A stretch of 64,000 nucleotides of DNA from positions 50,896,204-50,960,203 of the forward strand of contig JAPTYO010000002.1 in NCBI GenBank assembly GCA_036873135.1. Reading direction: 5' to 3'. Below the pieces are notes generated by a model. That model was not told where the DNA came from. It made no database searches and saw nothing but the letters and a program-made list of their open reading frames with translations. The DNA is from Clarkia xantiana subsp. parviflora (taxonomy: Eukaryota > Streptophyta > Magnoliopsida > Myrtales > Onagraceae). Shown piece by piece: positions 51,223 through 63,711 of this stretch. Each line of letters begins with the position of its first letter. Position 1 is the stretch's first letter. The position numbers and the translations under genes were made by a program.

Positions 51223-51784
51223 TGAATAATTACGGGGGTAGATACAATAGAAGCAATAACAAGATACGTGCCAGGTAACTAATACGCAGCGGAAGGTAGT
51301 GCACGTACCTAATTTGATTATGTGTACCTTAGATCGCCGAAGGGGAGTTCACGATCCGTCGGACGGGTCCCGTATATGCCTCTCAGCAAAGCCTCAGTCG
51401 ATTCTTCGCGGTTGGATGTCCGGAGTAAATTGCTTAACACAGTTTGGCTCCTCCTAGGTCTAGGAGTGGTTCGGCCGAACTATACTAATATAGGGAGGAG
51501 GGATTTCTTTTTAATCTCACCACAAAGGACTAGAGCAATAGCTTATAATAAATACTAACACCTCCCTATTTATAAGAGGAGCAAAAGTGAACAAAAGTCT
51601 ACTTTTCCCTCTCATTAGTTTCGGCCGACCTAGCCCTAGGGGAGGCCCAATTTTAAGCCTCCCATGTCAATTGGGATTTTAGGCCTAGTCCAAAATACCT
51701 AATGTGACTTTACCTAATTACTTAGGTAACTAGCTTATATTAATGGGCTCCCAATAACGGCAGCTCATTGTCCAAATGCTAACA
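51223..51784 (-). repeat. Element H 3' LTR (562 bp)
   Basis: On the plus strand it begins TGAATAATTACGGGGG and ends ATGCTAACA. It aligns along its length with G's LTRs, though clearly diverged. The TATA box (minus strand) is at 51568-51577. The polypurine tract GCTCCC... (minus GGGAGC) follows at 51785. Confidence 0.85.
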
Positions 51785-52290
51785 GCTCCCAAAAGCCGGA
51801 ATGGAAGGGTGCCTATTAATATGTTGTCATCCAACACATCAACATTTTTTCTTCGATCCAATCTTGCTCAGAATAGTTCATACGAGGTTTTCCATGCGAC
51901 CGGCAGACACGACGGGTATCGTGCTACTCATCTGTTAGGAGTGTTGTAACGTCCACGGAACATTGATTCCCCATGTCTAATCAACCTGTGTTAAAATAAA
52001 GTACCGTGATGTATCCTAGGTCAATTGTCATTCTCCAATTGCCCAGTTTCCACATAGGAATACTAATTCAGGGCATCCTTACAAGTATTCACAACCATCA
52101 ACTAATATCAGGTTGCTGCCCACCTAGTGAATACAAGAGTCGGAGAATTACTGGTGTACTTGACCATCCCCATCGCTCATACCCTTTGTCAAATCCAACC
52201 GGTTTCCAAAGATGTGGTCACTTGGCCTTTTTGTTCAGCACTGCACTCGTACACCGGGAAGCGAACATTGAGCCTGGCCTTAGGTATGAG
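51785..52290 (-). other. Element H 3' internal non-coding region, part 1
   Basis: This is the sequence between polypurine tract and pol end, homologous to 52890-53410 of element G. G is inserted after ATGAG (52286-52290). Confidence 0.75.
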
Positions 52291-52889
52291 TGTAGGACTA
52301 CGGGGGCGTAATACTAGGAAACACTAAAACGTGTACGTGCTAGTAATCTGAATTATGCAACGGAAGAATTCACACATACCTTTTAGTGTTCTTCACCAAG
52401 ATCTTGTGGAGGGAGTTCTCGATCCACCGGACGGAACCTCGTGTAAGTTCTTATTCAAGAAGTCCCACGAAGAATAGCTCCATAGCAAAGCCTCTGATCA
52501 GTTCTTCGGCGGGGACAGATCATTCAGAGTGTTTGCTTAGAAAGCAAATTGACACACCCTTGGTGAGTAGAGAGGTTCGGCCGAACTAGGAGAACGGGAG
52601 GAGGGATTTTTTCTCTAAGTCACTCTAATGTGGAGTTGTTAATCACTTATAAAAACCCCTAACACTCCCCTTTATATAGGAGGAGCAAAGTGGACAAAAG
52701 TCCACTTTGCCCTCCATTAAACAATTCGGCCGGACCTAGTATGTGGGAGGCCCAATTTTGGGCCTCTCATGTCAATTGGGATTTGGGTCTAGCCCAATTA
52801 CCCTACTGTGACATTTACCCAATTTTCTTAGGTAACACATACATAATAACGGGCTACCAATTATGGCGCCCTATCACCTTATGCTAACA
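52291..52889 (-). repeat. Element G 3' LTR (599 bp)
   Basis: On the plus strand it runs TGTAGGACTACGGGG to ATGCTAACA. The TATA region (minus CCTATATAAA) is at 52671-52680. The minus-strand polypurine tract GAGTGGGAGC lies just inside at 52890-52899. Confidence 0.92.
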
Positions 52890-54164
52890 GCTCCCACTCG
52901 CCGGAATGGGAGGGTGCCTGTAAATGTATCGTTGTCCGAAATGCATCAACACTTATGTCTTCCGATCTTGCCCCTGCTTCCGAACAGTCCATACGAGGTT
53001 TGTCGTGCGACCGGTGGATAAGACGGGCATTGTGCTACTCATCTATTAAGAGTATTGTAGCGCCCGTGGAACGTTGATTCCCTGTTGTCAATCAACCTGT
53101 TTAAATAAAATTTAAATCGTATCTCGTTGTATCCTTGGTCAACAGTAATTCTCCAATTTCCTAGTTTCCACATAGGAATACTTCTCCAAGGCATCCGTAC
53201 AAGTATTCACAACCTTCAACTAGTATCCGGTTGGTGGCCACCTAGTGAATACAAGAGTCGGTGAATTACTGGTGAACTTGACCATCCCCATCCCTCATAC
53301 CCTTAGTCAAACTCAATCGGTTTCCAAAGACATGGTCACTTGGCCTTTTTCTTCAGCACTGCGTTCGTACGCCGGGAAGCGAACATTGAGCCTGACCTTA
53401 GGTATGAGTTCTGAGTCTGTGAGGATACATTGGGCGCCCCTTCATAGAGCACTCATGATCAATCACACGCTCGAGGTGAAGAAGTTTGCGCACATTGGAA
53501 TCACAAGGATCCTTTCTAGCACAACCGAGCATGACCCGGTGGTCGTACATGGCACGCGCGGTATGAAACACGCGTCAATAGCATACCTGAACTAGCCAGG
53601 AGTGGGATATGTCGATAATGCTACCTCAGAATATTTCATCTGGCCCTAAATGTGGTTAATGATGGACGGAGTCTATCACGGCGATTTACAAAGCGAAGAT
53701 CAAGTCGCGTTTGACGTGACTAAGTGATCGTTTTGTGTAACCAGGTTTATCCCCCAGGTTCTTAGCCAATCTTGATATGGTAGAGGTTCCCCTCACCTTC
53801 AGGACGACCGTGCTTGTGTGACAAGGCAAGGCCCACATTCGACATAGTTTTTGGCAGAAGACTTTTACGTCCTCCTACGAATTAGTTTATAGACCGTAAA
53901 ATCCGATGTTATTAATCATTATGACGTCGATAAATCATGAAATCAATTTGAAATTATTTTATTTAATGAAAATTTAACTTTCAATTAATCAAAATGTTGT
54001 CACTGATACAAGCCACTTGCTAAGCCTTACGCAATCCAAGCAATTTACATGCTTTTCAAAATCTCTCTGCGTAATGGCTTAGTTAATGGGTCCGCCATCA
54101 TTTTGTTAGCATACAGGTATTCTAAAATGACTACATCGTCTTCCACTATAGATTTAGCATGACT
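52890..54164 (-). other. Element G 3' internal non-coding region
   Basis: This ~1.27-kb untranslated stretch lies between RNase H and the 3' LTR. It is homologous to H's 51785-52290 plus 60756-61456. I see no gene. Confidence 0.7.
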
Positions 54165-56300
54165 TTATTTTATATCAACGTGTTTAGTCTCATTATGGTA
54201 CTTTGGATTCTTTAACTGCCGCAACGGCTGCATGACAATCAGAGTATACCAAAACGGGCTCACTCCCATCTTTGACACCAAGCAGCGCAGTAAGAACCCA
54301 TTTTCAGCCAAACTATTCCTTGTGCATTGTTGGAGAGAGCAACGAATTCTGATTCCATCGTAGACGGGGCGACACATAATTGCTTCTTGCTCGTCCATAA
54401 AATGGCGGCATTAGCAAGGAGGAAGACCCCTCCTTTGGTGGACTTACGATCATCTAGATCGCCACCATGGTCGGCGTCACTGAATGCGGTCAATTCTAGT
54501 TTCCAGCTCTCATTGCACAGTCTATAGTCGGCAGTACCTTTTAGAATGGTTCGCATTACAGTCTTTTAAATGTTGATTCCAAGGATCTTATTGGAAACTT
54601 TCTACTAGGCCCACTGCTTAACAGACGTCTGGACAAGTGCATTGCATGGCGTCTTTTCGACCACCGACCATGCTTTATTTAATTTGCACTTCACATCTGA
54701 TTACGCTTTTACCCGGTTCTTCAGATTGTCGCGTTTTGACAACGCACACCCAAATACTTCCGGCGTCTTCACGAGTTTAGCATCTTGTATTTTGAACCTT
54801 TTTAACGGTTTATTGTTACAGGTTTCTCGAGATAGAGAGGTTTCACGGGTGACTCGATCTCTAGCATTCTCATGCCTGAGATTTACGTTGCCTTCCCTTG
54901 TCTTTCATCTTAAATACGGATGTCATCCAGGACTTTGTCTCTTTTATAGAACTCTCATCATTTACGGCAATGAGTATGTCATCCATGTATAAGGTTAAGA
55001 TGACGTACTTAGACCCGAAGGTCTTTGTGTATACACAAGGATCCTTATAAAGGTTCAAGAATCCGTTTCCAACGATTTCCTTGTGGTACTTGCGATACTA
55101 TCATCGAGACGATTGTTTAAGACCGTAGATAGATCTCTGGAGTTTCCAAACTTTACGTTTGTTGCCAGAAGTAATGAAACCCTCCGGCTGCTCCATGTAG
55201 ATCTCTTTCTCTAGGTTTCCGAGGAGAAATGCGGTCTTTATCATACATTTGGTGCAAATCGGAATCGAGGCTTACACCTAGGCCCATGACGGCTTTGACT
55301 ACGATTTAACGCTCAGTCTGTTAGTATGTTTCGTCAAAGTCCACTCCTTGAAGTTGGGTTTATCCTTTTGCAATAAGTCGGGTTTTCTACCGCCCGACCA
55401 CCTATCCATCAGTTAGTGAGTCTCTTTTAGAACTCACTTGCTCCATGTGTCCCTATGGTTAACAGGCAAATCAATCGAAGACTATAATGGCTTTCATTCA
55501 GGCGATTTCCTCTTTCATTGTTTTCCTCCATTCCTTCGCTTGAGGCCCTTCCATCGCTTGCTCAACCGTTACCGGTTTGTCAACAGACGTTAGAGTGATT
55601 TACTTATCCCTCTCGACAGGATACATCTTGGGAGAAATACGTTGCCTTAGAGTCCGTCTAGGCTCGTTAATCCCATCTTGAGTGTGATCTTTACTCCCAC
55701 TCGGAATAATGTTTCTTATCGGAGCATCACTACCACTGGGAATAATGGCAGTGTTGGAACCTTGATCTACAACTTTCCTTGAAGGACCTCTCAGTCTCAG
55801 GATTCTACCTCCGAGATTAATTCCTTGATCACTAGGACCTGGAACCAAGTTGGTCGATCCACTCCCACTGGGATCAATGGTTAGTTGTGTCGTTATTGGA
55901 TTTTCATCCATCGGTTCAGCAATGTGATTGTCAGGTTCAACTTGATTCGCACTCGCAGCATTAGTGATGATTTGTATGTGTGTGGGGGGGGGGGGGGGGG
56001 GGGGGGGGGGAAGTGGGGGGGATTTACTATGAAAATGTTTCCATCATCATTTACCCGGTCATTAACTTATGGTGTGACTGAAATCTCCCACTCGAAGTAA
56101 GTGGGTTCTGAAAATAGCCGTAAAATCTCCCATTCTATCAACACTTCGTCTGTTTTCTAAGCGTTGGAATTTCGTCCTCAAGGTTTATAATGTTTTATGT
56201 TCGAACACGGTACCATTATTTCAAGCTAATTTAAACGTGTATTGTTCAAGAGTAGTCCGTACTCTTTATCCAAATACTTGTTTAATGCACAAATTAATGT
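54165..56300 (-). pseudogene. Element G pol remnant: RNase H, RT, integrase end
   Basis: Read on the minus strand from the right: a diverged integrase C-terminal stretch (about 56160-56300), the Pro/Ser-rich linker (55600-55911, IIPSGS and LGGRILRLRG), and RT pieces. The pieces include YMDDILIAVND near 54950, where the usual YVDD is YMDD. RNase H follows with FSDADHGGD and STMESEFVAL (54260-54556). Many frameshifts and stops separate the pieces. A G run of 27 at 55984-56010 lies in the integrase-RT linker. Confidence 0.8.
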
Positions 56301-57342
56301 CGCATGATGATAATGTTTGACCCGTATCATTCTTTAGCTATATGGTAACGTGTTTATCCGATTTTATTGGAACATATTACATTCATGTGAGTCAACTTTT
56401 TTTCATCCCACAGGAATGTATTGTCGTTGAACTCTAACAATATGTAATTTCAAACTATGCTTTATTGAAGTGTGTTATTGATATGAGTGCTTGCCAGACT
56501 TATCTCTCAAGGAATATAGTGGGAGTGTCATTTTACTGACTTACTTCATTTCGTTTGTTAACTCATCCAGAGACTTATCAACCTCGTGGACCGTGCGTTG
56601 GGCTTTCGCCTTTTGCAACAGTTTATACTATACTAGTTCGTAGTAGCTTGTAAAGCACACTTCTTACTGTTGTATAAGTAATCAATGAGTTATTTCTAAA
56701 GGAATACAAATGAAAATTCAGCATTCATTTATTAAAACACTTCATCATTAAATCCGTACTTTCAAACGACGTGCTTCAACTCTCGAAGTGCACACGCGCG
56801 TGGCGCTTAACACCAGGTTTAACCAATGGTTTAAATCGTTTCATTTCCAAATTTAAATCAAATCAATCTAATCGGTTTTGTACATGTCAAACATTTCGGA
56901 ATTTATCATTTAATAAAGAACTAACAAATGAGATAAGTCGGTTTTAACCTAGAACTACGCAATCATGGACTTTGATGGTATTTCGATTTCTCGATGTTTA
57001 ACGACAGATAAGATGCATAGATATGTTTGATTTGACCATTATTCATAGTCATTAATTCGGTTTAATCTGCTCGGATCGATCCCATTTAACCGGGTAGATT
57101 AATTTTGATATGTATCTTTTAATTCGAACCGAATGATAACTACTTTATTCAATAAATCCGAATAATTAGGTAACCAAAATTCAAACATAGATGAAAAATA
57201 GGAGATCCAATCAACAATAATAAGGTCTCAGATCACGAATAGAAAACTTTGTCGAAGATGTAAGATGGACTTGAAGTCATAACCACGCTGAGCAGCACAC
57301 CTGAAAGGAAATTCACAACTGAATTATATCAGACGTTTTGCT
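56301..57342 (-). other. Element G interior gap (integrase, protease and zinc knuckle missing)
   Basis: A complete copia element should have gag zinc knuckle, protease and integrase here, about 2 kb. Only ~1 kb is present and I recognise none of them, so a deletion or strong decay is likely. Confidence 0.55.
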
Positions 57343-58141
57343 TCATATAAAACGTTTTACGGTCTTATGAATGTGGTAAACGAGTCGTACCTGAAAGGCA
57401 CAGTTATCAACAGTGGTTATCACACCGGATAATCGTTTAGACCTTTTCTTGCTGGGGGTTACCAAGCTTTTCTGCATTCTAATGAATCTCTCATCAGTTG
57501 CCTCAGGTTCTCTAAGGAGGTTTTCCTCTTTATGATCGGCCTCGAATAGGTCCACTATTGTCTTAATCGATGCGATTAGACATGTGAGCCCATTGTCGTC
57601 AGCAAACCATGAAAGGAGAAACATCCTCATCACTTTTTGAACCCTCGTCTATACGTCTGTTTCTTCAGCGGGATCATGAACGGATATTACACCGCCATCA
57701 TTGCATAGAATATCTCTATATTTAGCCATAAGGCTTCTCCCTTCGGCGGCCTTACCTCCTCCGAAACGAAGGTGTATGACACACCAAAGATGCAATGCGT
57801 TGTGTTCCACGAACTCTTCTTCTGTTTCTAGCGTCAGCTCCGAGAGTATCATTTCTCGAGCTTTGTGATCTCTCGTCAACCTTTTCTTTTCGTTGGCCAT
57901 ATGTGCTCCCAAATTCGTCAAGGTATATCCTTTCTACCTTTGGATCGACGAATTCGTCAAGATCCGCGGCAATCAGGAGTTCCATGACATAACCTTTCCA
58001 TGCATCATAATCATTACCATCCAGATTGCGAGGTTCATTGAATTGAACTAACTCATCCGAGGAAATTGACTCATCAATGAAAATAACACATCGACAATCA
58101 TGAATAATTAGGAAAACAATAACATTTTGAAAGAATTGCAA
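57343..58141 (-). pseudogene. Element G gag, decayed
   Basis: The N-terminal copia gag pattern is visible at 57752-58141 (PRNLDGNDYDAWKGYVMELL, DEFVDPKVE). Continuations lie in shifted frames at 57649-57921 (LCNDGGVISVHDPAEE) and 57343-57633. At least two frameshifts break the gene. The start is a candidate ATG at 58141, which is uncertain. Confidence 0.6.
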
Positions 58142-60144
58142 ACATCGGATTATCTATTAAGATGGAATACGACAAATAGTGATCCATCATACATCTAGAC
58201 CAAACTGACCTCCATTAAACCGAGGGAAGGGAGTCCGTGAAAGAGTTCACACTATCGCCGTCTTCAATCCAATAGATCAGTCTTTTGAAAACGGTTATTA
58301 TTTTGCAAATTACCGGAACGGGAATTTTGAAATAAGCATACCCGATCTTGGCTTTCCCAAGGCCCTTTTTGTTTTGAAAATATCCGAAAATTTACGCATG
58401 CATATATAATTCTACTACACTTAGCAAATTATCATATCAAGACGTAATCATCGACCAAACCATACAACATGCATACGCGTCATGCGTCTAATGTTCCGAG
58501 GAACTCATGCTAGCATACATAATTCTACTTTCAAGTAAATTATTACATGCTATCACATCCCTAACATTCTAGCATACGTGTCATACATGAAACTTCCACA
58601 CAAAACATGCATAATTTGGCGACTGGAATTCGGTTTAAAACACTTCTAAAATATTAGGAGCTGATTTGCAATTCCTGCTTACAATCAAAAATGCAAATTT
58701 CTAGACATGAATCCTAGGCAATTTCAACCATCACAGCATGTCTATCCTGTTGCGCAAATCATATATTTAAATCTCAGAGTTCGGCTCACAATATAATATC
58801 CAGCTAGCTTGACATAGTCAAGATGACAGTTCTAATTATATCAATATATGGAATTGAAAGTAAACAAATGCAATTCAGCCCACTAATTAAACCAATCCCA
58901 AAAATATGCATCTCCGAGATCCATCCCCATAATCGTAACTTGGCGTGAAGGTTTTTCGAAAATGTGGAAATTTTAAACCTTCGAGCACTGTTTAGGATAA
59001 TTTAAAGTTAAAAAACATTTGGATTTAAAATTTTGACATCACATCCTATTTTATTAATTAACCTGAAGTCGATTTAAATTCCGGTTCGGTTCAGTCAATT
59101 TTGTTCCGGTTTGGTTCGTTCCTATTAATCTGGTTCTGTTCGGTCCGATTTAATTTCAAAAATCTGCTTCGGTCCAAACCGGTTTTATAAAATAGGGTTC
59201 GGTTTGGTTCATCACTCAAAACCGGTTCGGTTAGATTCACTTAGTTACCCTGGTCCGACCCGACCCGAAAAGGTCGAACCAATTGAGAAAACCCGGTCCA
59301 GTTTAACCCAGACTGGTTTAGTATATTGGACCGGTCTAAAACCCTAGGGTTCGGCCGAAATATAACTTGGAGGCAAAGTAGGGTTTTAAAATCCACTAAA
59401 AACTTAACTTAATCCCCAAGAAATATTAATTATAAAATAATTTCCAATATTGCTAATATATTTATATATATTTCGGCTAATCATCTACATATATATATTT
59501 ATTGTCAATATTCTATATATAAGATAAATCAATCAACAATATATATATGTAAGTTTCTGCCAAAATTTATATAATATATTTTATTTATTGTCAAATATAT
59601 GTTTAGGGATTAAATATATAGACAATATATTTTCTCAATCTTTTAGGTAACTAAATCCTATCAATATATCTTTATCCCTAAATATTAGATAAATATATTG
59701 ATAGTTATATCTTTTAAAATATATAGTGAATATTTTCCTTATCTTTCCAATTTAGAGATATATTGTTATCTTTAATAAAATTAAAATATGGTAAACAATA
59801 TATCCATAAGTGGCCGGCCGAATTTATCTTTCTTGCACCCTAAGAAATTAAAATTTGACCTAATAATTTACTAGGGTTTCGGCCAAAAACACCCAAAATT
59901 GGAAAAATTGTCAAATTTTAAGATAAAAAAATTACTAAGATCAACAATCCAAATATCAATTTTGATAAAACTCAAGTTTTTCTTGAAGATAATGAACATC
60001 AAATTTAACTATGAACATCATGAAAATGTTGGCACTTACATAAACACAAAAATTTCGAAAATTTTAAAATTTCAAGATCAAAATTTCGGTTTTCCAAAAA
60101 ATTAAGAACACCAATTTTATCAAAAATCATGAACTCCTAACACA
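58142..60144 (-). other. Element G 5' leader, AT-rich, no gene
   Basis: About 2 kb lies between the primer site and gag. It includes a CGGTTYGGTTY-rich stretch (59080-59340) and an AT-rich stretch with many ATATATT words (59400-59800). I see no ORF of interest. Confidence 0.6.
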
Positions 60145-60157
60145 GGCTCTGATACCA
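60145..60157 (-). promoter_or_regulatory. Primer-binding site of element G (initiator tRNA-Met)
   Basis: On the minus strand TGGTATCAGAGCC starts one base inside the 5' LTR. It is complementary to the 3' end of plant initiator tRNA-Met, the usual primer of Ty1/copia elements. Confidence 0.9.
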
Positions 60158-60158
60158 C

Positions 60159-60750
60159 TATAGGATTACGGGGACGTCATACTAGGAAACGCTAAAACGT
60201 GTACATGCTAGTAATCTAAATTACGCCGCGGAAGAATTTGCACATAGTGTTCTTCACCAAGATCTTGTGGAGGGAGTTCTCGATCCACCGGACGGAACCT
60301 CGTGCAAGTTCTTATTCAAGAAGTCCCACGAAGTATAGCTCCACATCAAAGCCTCTGATCAGTTCTTCGGCGGGGACGGATCTTCGGAGTGTTTGCTTAG
60401 AAAGCAAATTGGCACGCCCTTGGTGAGTAGAGAGGTTCGGGCAAACTAGGAGAAGGGGAGGAGGGATTTTTTCTCTAAGTCACTCTAATGTGGAGTTGAT
60501 AATCACTTATGAAAAACCCCTGACACTCCCCTTTATATAGGAGGAGCAAAGTGGACAAAAGTCCACTTTGCCCTCCATTAAACAATTCGGCCGGACCTAG
60601 TATGTGGGAGGCCCAATTTTGGGCCTCTCATGTCAATTGGGATTTGGGTCTAGCCCAATTACCCTAATGTGACATTTACCCAATTGTCTTAGGTAACACA
60701 TACATAATAACAGACTACTAATTTCGGCGCCCTATCACCTTATGCGAACA
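60159..60750 (-). repeat. Element G 5' LTR (592 bp)
   Basis: It matches 52291-52889 along its length, with scattered substitutions and small indels. It is followed by the ATGAG duplication and then by H sequence. Confidence 0.92.
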
Positions 60751-60755
60751 ATGAG

Positions 60756-61456
60756 TTCCGAGTCCGTGAGGATACTTTGGATGCTCCTTCATATAGCATC
60801 TGGGATCAGTCACACGCTCAAGGCGAAGAAGTTTGTGCCTGTTGGAATCTTGTGGATTCTCTGTAGCATAACCGAGCATAACCCCGTGGTCAAACATGGT
60901 ACACGCAGTATGAAGTACGCGTCGATAGCATAACCTGAATTTAGACAAGAGTGGGAAATGTCATATGCCATCGCAGATTCGTCATCTGGCCCAGAATGTA
61001 GATGTCTGACGAACAAAGTTCGTTACGGCGATTTGCAGAACGTAGTTCATATCGTGTTACCCCGAAACCAAATGATCGTTCTGCTTAACCAGGTTTGCCA
61101 CCTTGGTTCTTAGCCGGTTTTGATATGGTAGAGGTCCCCTTCTCCGTCAAGACGGCCGAGCCTGTGTGACGAGGCTTGGCCCACATTCGACATTATTTCA
61201 TTCTAGAGGTTGACCCTCCTACGACTAGTTTATAGACCGTAAAAATCCGATGTAGTTTAAACATTATGACGTCGTTAATATCATAAAACTTAAAGTTTCA
61301 ATTCATTCTAACCAAATATTATTTCAAATCTCAAAATTATATCATCACAATACATGCCACTTAAACCCTACGCTGTCCTAGCATTTTAACATGCTTTTCG
61401 AAAACACCCCTGCGTAAAGGTTTAGTTAATGGATCCGCTATCATACTTTCAGTGGA
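60756..61456 (-). other. Element H 3' internal non-coding region, part 2
   Basis: This continues H after G and matches 53410-54160 of G (CCGAGTCCGTGAGGATAC phrase). It is untranslated. Confidence 0.7.
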
Positions 61457-63711
61457 CTAGTACTCTAGAGTGATTACTTTATCTTCAACCATATTCTTAG
61501 CATAACTATATTTCACATCAATGTATTTCGTCCTGCTATGGTACTTAGGGTTCTTAAATGCTGCAATTGCTGCTTGACTGTCAAAGTATACCTTTACAAG
61601 TTTACTCCCGTCCTTGATGCCAAGCAATGCAGTTAAGAGCCTATTAAGCCAAACAACTTCTTGTGCATTGTTAGAGAGGGCCACGAACTCGGATTCCATC
61701 GTAGATAGGGCGACACATGTTTGCTTCTTGCCCAACCATGAAATGGCCGAATTAGCAAGGAGGAATACTCCTCCTGATGTGGACTTACGTTCATCCTGAT
61801 CGCCACCATGGTCGGCGTCACTGAACCCAGTCAATTCCAGTTTTCCACCCTAATAGCACAACCTGTAGTCGGTAGTACCTTTCAGGTATCGAATAATTCG
61901 TTTCACTGTCTTTAAATGTTGATAGCCAGGATCTGATTGGAATCGTACTACTAGGTCCACTGCGTAACAGATGTCTGGACGAGTGCATTGCATGGCATAT
62001 ATTAAGCTGCCAAGCATACTTAAGTATTATGCACTTCTCATCTGTTCACGCTCAACCAGGTCTTTTGGGCCATCACATTTCGACAACGCGCACCCAAAAA
62101 CAACCGGCGTATACACGGGTTTGGCATCTTGTAATCTGAACCTTTTCAACAATTTGTTATTGTAGGATTCTTGAGATATGCATAGTTTGCGAGCGGCCCT
62201 ATTCCTAGAAATCTTAATGCCTAGGATGTACGTGGCCTCTCCCATGTCCTTCATCTCGAATATAGATGCTAACTATGACTTTGATTCATTCATGTAACTC
62301 ACATCGTTTGTGGCAATCAGTATGTCATCTACATATAATGTCAAGATGACGTACTTCGACTCCGAGGTCTTTGTGTACACGCATGGATCCTCGTGAAGAT
62401 TCACAAATCCGTTTCCGATGATTTCCTCGTGGAACCTGCGGTATCATTGCTGGGATGATTGTTTAAGACCGTAGATATATATTTGGAGTTTACAAACTTT
62501 ACGTTCGTTACCAGGAGTAATGAAACCCTCCGTTTGCTCCACATATATCTCTTCCTCCAGGTTTCCATGGAGGAATGCAGTCTTAACATCCATATGGTGC
62601 AGCTCTAGATCGAGGCTGGCTACCAAGGCCAAAATGGCCCGGACTGTGGTGTATCTCACAGTCGGTGAGTATGTCTCATCAAAGTCCACTCCGTGTTGTT
62701 GGGTATATCCTTTCGCAACGAGTCGAGCTTTGAATAGCTTAACGTCTCCATCAGCAGTGAGTTTCAGTTTCAGAACCCACTTTGCACCTATGGCTCTACG
62801 GTTAGTAGGTAATTCAACTAAGGACCAAACATAATTAGCTTTCATAGAGGCGATCCCATCCTCCATTGCTTTCCTCCATTCTTTCTCTTGAGGTCCATCC
62901 ATAGCTTGTTTAACCATTACCGGTTCATCAACCGAAGTCAGAGTGAATAACTCGCCTCTTTCGATGGGATACTTCTTGGGTGAAGTTCGATGCATTTGAC
63001 TACGTCTAGGCTTGTTAATCCCATCTTGAACTTGAACAATGCTCCCACTCGGAATAATGCTCAATACCGGTGGAACATCTACTGCGAACAAGAGCGTTAC
63101 TTGAACTTTCACCTACAACTCTTCTAGGACGACCTCTTGGTCTCAGAATTCCACTTCTGAGATTAATTTCGTGGTTACTAGGACCTGGAAACAAGTTGGT
63201 TATACTATTCCTACTGTTTCCAGTAGGGGGTTGCGGCATCATAAGATTTTCATACAACGGTTCAGGAACATGATTATCAAGTTCGACTTGATTCGCACCT
63301 GCAGCAACAGTGATCTGAGTGGTTGGATTGACTCCTCCCACCGGATTTACTATGAAAATGTCCCCATCTTCATTTACCATATCGTTCACTTGAGTTGCTA
63401 CCTCAAATCTCCCACTCGAAGTAAGTGGGACCTGATCATCATCATCTTGCTCTAGTTCAATCAAGACTTCATTTGTTTTGATCTTTCCAGAACCTCAAAG
63501 TGGCTCAATTTCATTATATTCCATCCATATCACGCATAGGATATTAGTCCTCAAGGGATGTGACGTCTCTTGCTCATGTTTGACCACGCAACCATTATCC
63601 TGAGCTGCTATAAACACGTATCCCTTTGAATTTTGAGAGTACCTTATAAAGATACTTTTCAATCCTCTAGGTCCCAACTTGCCAAAACGGTTTTCGGTCT
63701 GATGCGTGTAT
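61457..63711 (-). pseudogene. Element H pol: integrase end, RT and RNase H, with stops
   Basis: From the right on the minus strand: integrase C-terminal motif (63495-63677, LGPRGLKSIFIRYSQNSKGY), Ser/Pro linker (63015-63464), and the RT N-terminal and palm region (62444-63112). The RT region includes WVLKLKLTADG, RLVAKGYTQQHGVDF and the first catalytic aspartate in MDVKTAFLHGN. YVDD lies near 62320-62333, then GEATYILGIKISR (62027-62254). RNase H is at 61457-61834 with FSDADHGGD, STMESEFVAL and YFDSQAAIA. Stops at 62441-62443 and near 62270 break the frame. The RNase H is otherwise complete. Confidence 0.85.

Larger units (their letters stand above)
52291..60750 (-). mobile_element. Element G: Ty1/copia retrotransposon inserted in H, minus strand
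   Basis: The LTRs are 52291-52889 (3') and 60159-60750 (5'), with perfect duplications ATGAG at 52286-52290 and 60751-60755. The initiator tRNA-Met primer site TGGTATCAGAGCC is at 60145-60157 (minus strand). The interior has gag remains, a large deletion, and decayed integrase end, RT and RNase H. The 5' LTR's outer dinucleotide reads TA instead of TG on the plus strand at 60159. Confidence 0.9.
51223..63711 (-). mobile_element. Element H: Ty1/copia retrotransposon, minus strand, 5' part cut by I or off-window
   Basis: The 3' LTR is 51223-51784. The 3' untranslated interior (51785-52290 and 60756-61456) is interrupted by element G. Pol then runs RNase H, RT and integrase C-terminus toward 63711, where a plus-strand copia LTR begins. 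G and H are relatives of the same family. Confidence 0.85.
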
